A DNA stretch of 64,000 nt. It comes from Fen-1362 sp049516395. GTDB lineage: Bacteria > Planctomycetota > Phycisphaerae > Sedimentisphaerales > Anaerobacaceae. The notes under the pieces were generated by a model. It had not been told where the DNA came from, made no database searches, and worked only from the letters and a program-made list of their open reading frames with translations. Position 1 is the stretch's first letter; each line of letters opens with the position of its first letter. Positions 60,740 to 64,000 of this stretch are shown here, piece by piece. The stretch spans positions 1-64,000 of the forward strand of contig JBEKTD010000013.1 in assembly GCA_049516395.1 (NCBI GenBank), in the 5' to 3' direction. Position numbers and translations under genes: made by a program.

Positions 60740-60832
60740 CTTTAATTCATGAACAAGGTACGCGAAGTAACCTTTGGCATTGTCGGCCCAAGCATAAGTT
60801 ATCCAAACTTTGGGCTGTGGATGATTAGTCAT
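60710..60832 (-). pseudogene. TIR-domain protein N-terminal fragment
   Basis: From ATG 60832 the minus strand reads 'MTNHPQPKVWITYAWADNAK' then 'GYFAYLVHELKSVGVEVTYD', the first strand, loop and helix of a TIR domain. It then runs into the recombinase fragment and stops. Only about 40 residues remain. Second TIR-related gene of the window; unlike the intact one at 36079 this has the classical TIR N-terminus. Confidence 0.65.
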
Positions 60833-60859
60833 TGATACTGTTTAACTCCTCTCGTCGCC

Positions 60860-60934
60860 GAACAATGATAATACAATCTGTATAAAACGGGAGATACAGA
60901 CTATTTCTGCCAACCACTAAGTTTCTATTAAATC
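60860..60934. repeat. Cassette-border repeat, copy B
   Basis: Starts 'gaacaatgataatacaatct' then 'gtataaaacggg', ends around 'aagtttctattaaatc'. Same orientation as copies at 61309 and 63656. Its end overlaps the stop codon of the VOC gene. Confidence 0.75.
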
Positions 60935-61293
60935 TTGAACTGAGCCCCATGAGGCCATATTTCTGATTCTGGCTGATCAAACTGAAGAAACTCGACTGGG
61001 GCATCATTAACAACAACGAAAGCAATTGTCACACCTTTAGCGGGGCTGTTTGGCTCGATGATTACGTTCTTGCCGGCAATTTCTGCTTCGATGTCGTCTA
61101 CAACAAAAGCTACATGTGGAACTGTTTTCACCAACTCCGGCAAGGGACAATCGGAATCGAAATTAATCCACTCAATGCCATACGGATTTTGATAATACTT
61201 GGATGCAGTCATCTTGTATTCGGGGCTGTAGTCTTCCTTAGGTAAAGGTTTATTAGTGGGAATTCCGATATGATGATATCGAAGTTTTGCCAT
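60928..61293 (-). CDS. VOC/glyoxalase-like protein
   Basis: 121 residues from ATG 61293 with 'aggaga' upstream; seven earlier in-frame codons lie outside. Beta-alpha-beta-beta-beta pattern with 'YHHIGIPTNKPLP', 'VPHVAFVVDDIEAEIAGK' and 'APVEFLQFDQ' fits the vicinal oxygen chelate superfamily with possible metal ligands His and Glu. Substrate unknown. Flanked on both sides by the same repeat, as a cassette would be. Confidence 0.8.
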   Translation of the reverse strand: MAKLRYHHIGIPTNKPLPKEDYSPEYKMTASKYYQNPYGIEWINFDSDCPLPELVKTVPHVAFVVDDIEAEIAGKNVIIEPNSPAKGVTIAFVVVNDAPVEFLQFDQPESEIWPHGAQFKI

Positions 61294-61308
61294 TTTATTT
61301 CTCCTACA

Positions 61309-61390
61309 GAACAACGATTATTCAGTCTGTATAAAACGGTTCAAAGACATATCCCGGCCTTAAGTTTCAGCTAAAATAAATATAAATCCT
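61309..61390. repeat. Cassette-border repeat, copy A
   Basis: 'gaacaacgattattcagtct' then 'gtataaaacggttcaaagac', 'ccggccttaagtttcag' and 'aaataaatataaatcc'. Longest match is to copy C (63656-63778). Sits just upstream of the VOC gene. The following 61391-61534 is non-coding with an 'aaccacagatt' unit. Confidence 0.75.
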
Positions 61391-61534
61391 TTTGTTGTTG
61401 ACGCCAAGCGTTCCGCGGGCAGGCAGGCGAAAGACGAGCAACACCTGTCTGCGACTTGCGTGCTTTTGACAAACAAACGTTTTAATTTTTAACCACAGAT
61501 TCCTTTGACTGCCGCTCAGGACAAGTAACACGGA

Positions 61535-61954
61535 TTAAACGGGTTTAGTCAGTCGAGTAGACGTACTCGTCGCAGTCATTTCTCGAAGTGATGCGTATGC
61601 CCAAATGAATAGGCCAAGAAAAGCAAGGTCAAAAATGGCAAACGGTTTCCACATGTTTGGAATCCCCGCGGCGAACCAGTGGAAAAACACAACGCCGCAA
61701 TACGACACTTTGAGCAGCATACCGTAAGGAATCAGGTTCTTGTTGAGTAAGGGTTTCCTCGCAATCGCGCAGAACATGAGTGCGAAAACAATGAGGAGTG
61801 CGGCGGGGAACTGCACGTACCCAGGATGATTGGGTGGCGTCACCTGGATCCACTCAAACACGCGGCCGCCTGCAAATAGAAACAGCACTCCCAACACCCC
61901 ATCGTAAAGTGCAGCGATGATGAACAACAGCGATACTGTCTCTTCTTTCTTCAT
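61535..61954 (-). CDS. DoxX-like small membrane protein
   Basis: 139 residues from ATG 61954. Four hydrophobic helices: 'VSLLFIIAALYDGVLGVLFLF', 'VQFPAALLIVFALMFCAIA', 'MLLKVSYCGVVFFHWFAAG' and 'FAIFDLAFLGLFIWAYASL'. The layout resembles DoxX/DUF4345-type proteins. ATG overlaps the radical SAM TGA (ATGA), so it is translationally coupled. Confidence 0.75.
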   Translation of the reverse strand: MKKEETVSLLFIIAALYDGVLGVLFLFAGGRVFEWIQVTPPNHPGYVQFPAALLIVFALMFCAIARKPLLNKNLIPYGMLLKVSYCGVVFFHWFAAGIPNMWKPFAIFDLAFLGLFIWAYASLREMTATSTSTRLTKPV

Positions 61955-63276
61955 GAAGATGCTCCTTTCTGCCTCCGTTGGCGAAGGCTTTCCTTGAATG
62001 TATGTCTTCTCCAATTGGTAAACTCCTCGCTGTAGAGTTCTACTACCAGCTTTTTGAACCGGTCGTGCAATTGCTCAACCGACATTCCCGCGGGGCGGAA
62101 GTTGATGTCAAACAATGTGCATTTCTTCCAGTTCCGAGGCTCGATCAACCTGCCTTCGCTCTCCATGCGAGCGTAAAGGGGAGTGCCCGGAAAAGGTGTC
62201 ATGATAGTGATCTGCACTTCATAGAGTTTGGCTGTTCTGACAAAAGAGAAGACCTGGTCGAAGATATCGGGTGTATGCCCATCCAAGCCAATGATAAAGC
62301 ACCCGTTCACCGTGATGCCATGAGACTGGATGGTCGCAATGGCGTCTCGGTAGTGTGAGAACTGCTTCAGTTTCCAATCGTTACTTAGTTCCAGTTCGTG
62401 TAGGCCTGCTTCCACTGGACTCTCCAAGCCAATCAGTACCTGAGCACATCCGGAATCCCGCATTAGGTCCAACAAATCCTCGTCCTGGGCTACCGAAAGA
62501 TCCGTTTCTGCAAACCACCGGATTCCCTTTGACTTGAAGTGCTTCAGGAGTTCTTTCCAGTACGCACGATCCACGAGACTGTTATCGTCGGCGAACTCAA
62601 TGAATGGGTGTTTCCAGATGGTAAAAATGCGGTCGATTTCTGCTAATACATTAGATACAGGTTTCTGCTTGTATTTTTCCGTGAGGATGACAGAGCTTGC
62701 GCAAAATTCACATCGGTGAGGACATCCTCGGCTTGTCTGAACCGTGAGTCGGTTGTATTTCGAGATGTCGAGTAACTCGAAGGATGGAACTGGAGAGTCA
62801 GCCAAATCATAGTTGCTTTTGCGGGAGCCGTAGCGTTTTTTGAGGGCAAAGCGTTCGGCATCCTGCAGGACTTCAGGCCAGCATGGTTCTCCTTCGCCAA
62901 TTACGACTGCATCGCAAAACTGCAATGCTTCGTCCGGCAAAACGGTGACATGCGGTCCACCCATAAGAACGGGAATGCCCTTGCGCCTGTAACGTTGCGC
63001 CAGCTCGTACGCCTCATCAATCTGGGCGCTGTAGCTTGAAATCGCGATGAGGTCGAAATCCCCAGGAATGTTTTCTCCCTGGGGCAAGTCAGGCATTTCA
63101 ATGTATTGCACATCATGGTTCGAAGGGGTCAGTGCTGCAAGCGTAAGCAAACCCAGGCTCGGTAGTGAGGCGATGGTCTTGCTGCGTTCGACAAATCCCG
63201 GCAGCGTAAGTCCAAGGCGCAACAATTCACTGTCACAGACCCGTATCCCGCTCATTGCAATAAGTCCGATTCTCAT
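61951..63276 (-). CDS. B12-binding radical SAM protein
   Basis: 441 residues from ATG 63276. N-terminal cobalamin-binding-like domain ('MRIGLIAMSGIRVCDSELLR', 'GIPVLMGGPHVTVLPDEALQ', 'VVIGEGEPCWPEVL'), then the radical SAM core with 'TSRGCPHRCEFCASS' (CxxxCxxC) and 'GCFIIGLDGHTPDIFDQVF', and a C-terminal helical region ('FTNWRRHTFKESLRQR'). This class B organisation is shared with BchE, HpnP and related enzymes acting on lipids or tetrapyrroles. Coupled on both sides (ATGA) to small membrane proteins, suggesting a membrane-lipid substrate. Confidence 0.9.
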   Translation of the reverse strand: MRIGLIAMSGIRVCDSELLRLGLTLPGFVERSKTIASLPSLGLLTLAALTPSNHDVQYIEMPDLPQGENIPGDFDLIAISSYSAQIDEAYELAQRYRRKGIPVLMGGPHVTVLPDEALQFCDAVVIGEGEPCWPEVLQDAERFALKKRYGSRKSNYDLADSPVPSFELLDISKYNRLTVQTSRGCPHRCEFCASSVILTEKYKQKPVSNVLAEIDRIFTIWKHPFIEFADDNSLVDRAYWKELLKHFKSKGIRWFAETDLSVAQDEDLLDLMRDSGCAQVLIGLESPVEAGLHELELSNDWKLKQFSHYRDAIATIQSHGITVNGCFIIGLDGHTPDIFDQVFSFVRTAKLYEVQITIMTPFPGTPLYARMESEGRLIEPRNWKKCTLFDINFRPAGMSVEQLHDRFKKLVVELYSEEFTNWRRHTFKESLRQRRQKGASS

Positions 63277-63650
63277 ATTGACAGCATCCTCCAGAAAAAC
63301 AGAACAATAGCCGTTGTTACTGAAAGAGCCGGGATAAAGAAGATGTGTCTGAAGTACGATTTCCACGCGCTCATATAGCAGACAACAGGCATTGCCACAG
63401 CCCCAACTATAAACAGCGAAGACGGCATAGTCAGGCCCGATTTTATCCCAAGCATTAGGGATGTTAATCCGAACGCCAGGTTCAAGAAGCCAATACCAAA
63501 AAACGCAATGTGACCAAGCCGAATCATTCGTCGAGGCCACGAGGTATAACCACCAAGCCAGTCCTCGCCGTGAAAGAACAGACCTGGAATGGCGCCCGCT
63601 ACACACCCCAAAAGGAATCCAATCCATGCTGCATAAATATTTATCATCAT
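63273..63650 (-). CDS. Small hypothetical membrane protein
   Basis: 125 residues from ATG 63650 (or 63647). Four hydrophobic segments: 'IYAAWIGFLLGCVAGAIPGLF', 'LGHIAFFGIGFLNLAFGLTSLML', 'SLFIVGAVAMPVVCYMSAW' and 'FIPALSVTTAIVLFFWRM'. The stop overlaps the radical SAM ATG. In-frame codons upstream of 63650 are only the translated repeat copy C and are rejected. First gene of the three-gene operon. Confidence 0.75.
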   Translation of the reverse strand: MMINIYAAWIGFLLGCVAGAIPGLFFHGEDWLGGYTSWPRRMIRLGHIAFFGIGFLNLAFGLTSLMLGIKSGLTMPSSLFIVGAVAMPVVCYMSAWKSYFRHIFFIPALSVTTAIVLFFWRMLSI

Positions 63651-63655
63651 GGCGA

Positions 63656-63778
63656 TAACAATAATTATACGATCTGTATGAACCGGGTCAAAAGCCATCT
63701 GCCAAAGGGCAATGTTGAGGAACGAAGGTGTGATTCTCTTCCGGCCACAAGTTTCTATCAAATTAACTATAAATCCTC
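63656..63778. repeat. Cassette-border repeat, copy C
   Basis: 'taacaataattatacgatct' then 'gtatgaaccgggtcaaa', about 50 bp of extra sequence, 'ccggccacaagtttctatca' and 'actataaatcc'. It lies just upstream of the operon's first gene and is collinear with copies A and B. Confidence 0.75.
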
Positions 63779-63892
63779 ATTTCCATCGCGTCAAACTTAT
63801 TATTGAAGTCCGCCTATAGCATTGCTATTCTCTTAATGGCAGAATAGAATCAATGGTTCAACGTTGCTCAACTCAGGTGGAAATCGCTTACC

Positions 63893-63998
63893 ATAAAAAA
63901 ATTCATCCGATGTTAAGTTTATGGGAAAGCTGACCTTAAAGCAGCTTCTTTTGTTGAAATTGGTCGACATTCATTCGGTTCCGCGATATGATTCCTAT
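63893..63998. repeat. Right copy of the ~106-bp repeat (R2)
   Basis: Same element as 359-464 in the same orientation, with both conserved end blocks and a diverged middle. The sequence between copy C and R2 (63779-63892) is non-coding. Confidence 0.75.
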
Positions 63999-64000
63999 GT

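Noticed and set aside
63277..63627. N-terminal extension of the B12 radical SAM protein
   Set aside because: This frame is antiparallel-free but lies within the coupled membrane-protein gene; the cobalamin-binding domain starts at ATG 63276 with an ATGA overlap.
63651..63761. N-terminal extension of the 63273-63650 membrane protein
   Set aside because: These codons are simply the translated border repeat copy C, and homologous repeats elsewhere are non-coding.
60860..63998. Integron attC sites at the cassette-border repeats
   Set aside because: Motifs like 'gttaagt' and 'gttcaac' fit GTTRRRY/RYYYAAC by chance, but the repeats lack the imperfect dyad with paired inner boxes that attC needs, and no integron integrase is seen.
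1..64000. CRISPR array
   Set aside because: No regularly spaced short repeats with unique spacers and no cas genes were seen; the repeats here are irregularly dispersed.

Overview
The window looks like part of a planctomycete chromosome, most likely from the Phycisphaerae/Sedimentisphaerales side and probably a metagenome-assembled contig. This is an inference from gene content: DUF1080 and DUF2961 proteins, tandem SMP-30 domains, GH78 and GH94 carbohydrate enzymes, many ECF sigma factors paired with single-pass sensor proteins that share an 'ITKLA' motif, a TPR protein with RNA polymerase alpha-CTD-like domains, and two GroELs. Base composition is balanced. Many short dispersed repeats sit between genes and, in a few cases, inside them.

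Layout. 1-1157: 3' end of a phosphoketolase gene, then repeat and relic DNA. 1158-5789: GldA/GldF/GldG-like ABC system with a DUF4340 protein. 5977-10006: SMP-30, URO-D-like methyltransferase and DUF2961 genes. 10008-18231 (minus strand): folD, fhs, a cellobiose-phosphorylase-like GH94, a GH78 rhamnosidase and a small membrane protein. 18574-23571: DEAD-box helicase, asd, truA, a helical-repeat protein and a GT4 glycosyltransferase. 23560-29452 (minus): chaperone cluster groEL-groES-groEL-dnaJ-grpE-fmdB. 29784-31526: MagIII-like DNA glycosylase and a membrane protein in repeat-rich DNA. 31774-36008: hemA-hemC diverging from ResB/CcsA cytochrome c biogenesis genes. 36010-37032: a single-gene TIR-like insertion bounded by perfect 32-bp direct repeats, one of which is the 3' end of ccsA. 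37120-48844: DUF1080 protein, three ECF sigma/anti-sigma-like pairs plus an orphan paralogue, and the TPR/alpha-CTD protein. 48902-59946: SpoIID-like protein, tgt, lon, a 55-residue membrane protein, folP, pdxB, amrS, a SANT-like mini-protein, a metX-metW fusion and nikR. 60011-64000: tRNA-Val(CAC), then an accessory tail with tyrosine-recombinase and TIR gene fragments and repeat-separated cassettes (VOC protein; membrane protein, B12 radical SAM and DoxX-like operon). It ends in a copy of the repeat found at the left end.

How the genes work together. fhs and folD supply one-carbon units, with folP nearby in the folate pathway. hemA/hemC make tetrapyrrole and ResB/CcsA use haem for cytochrome c maturation. 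The GH94, GH78, SMP-30, DUF1080 and DUF2961 genes indicate plant or algal polysaccharide use. The ECF block is a locally duplicated envelope-signalling system.

The most promising non-routine structures are: the 32-bp-repeat-bounded TIR-like cassette behind ccsA; the internal Shine-Dalgarno/ATG just before the membrane helix in all four anti-sigma-like paralogues; the repeat-separated cassette tail after tRNA-Val; and the palindromic repeats that became coding sequence in ccsA, grpE, the SMP-30 gene and pdxB. All calls come from reading the sequence and family knowledge; no database search was run.
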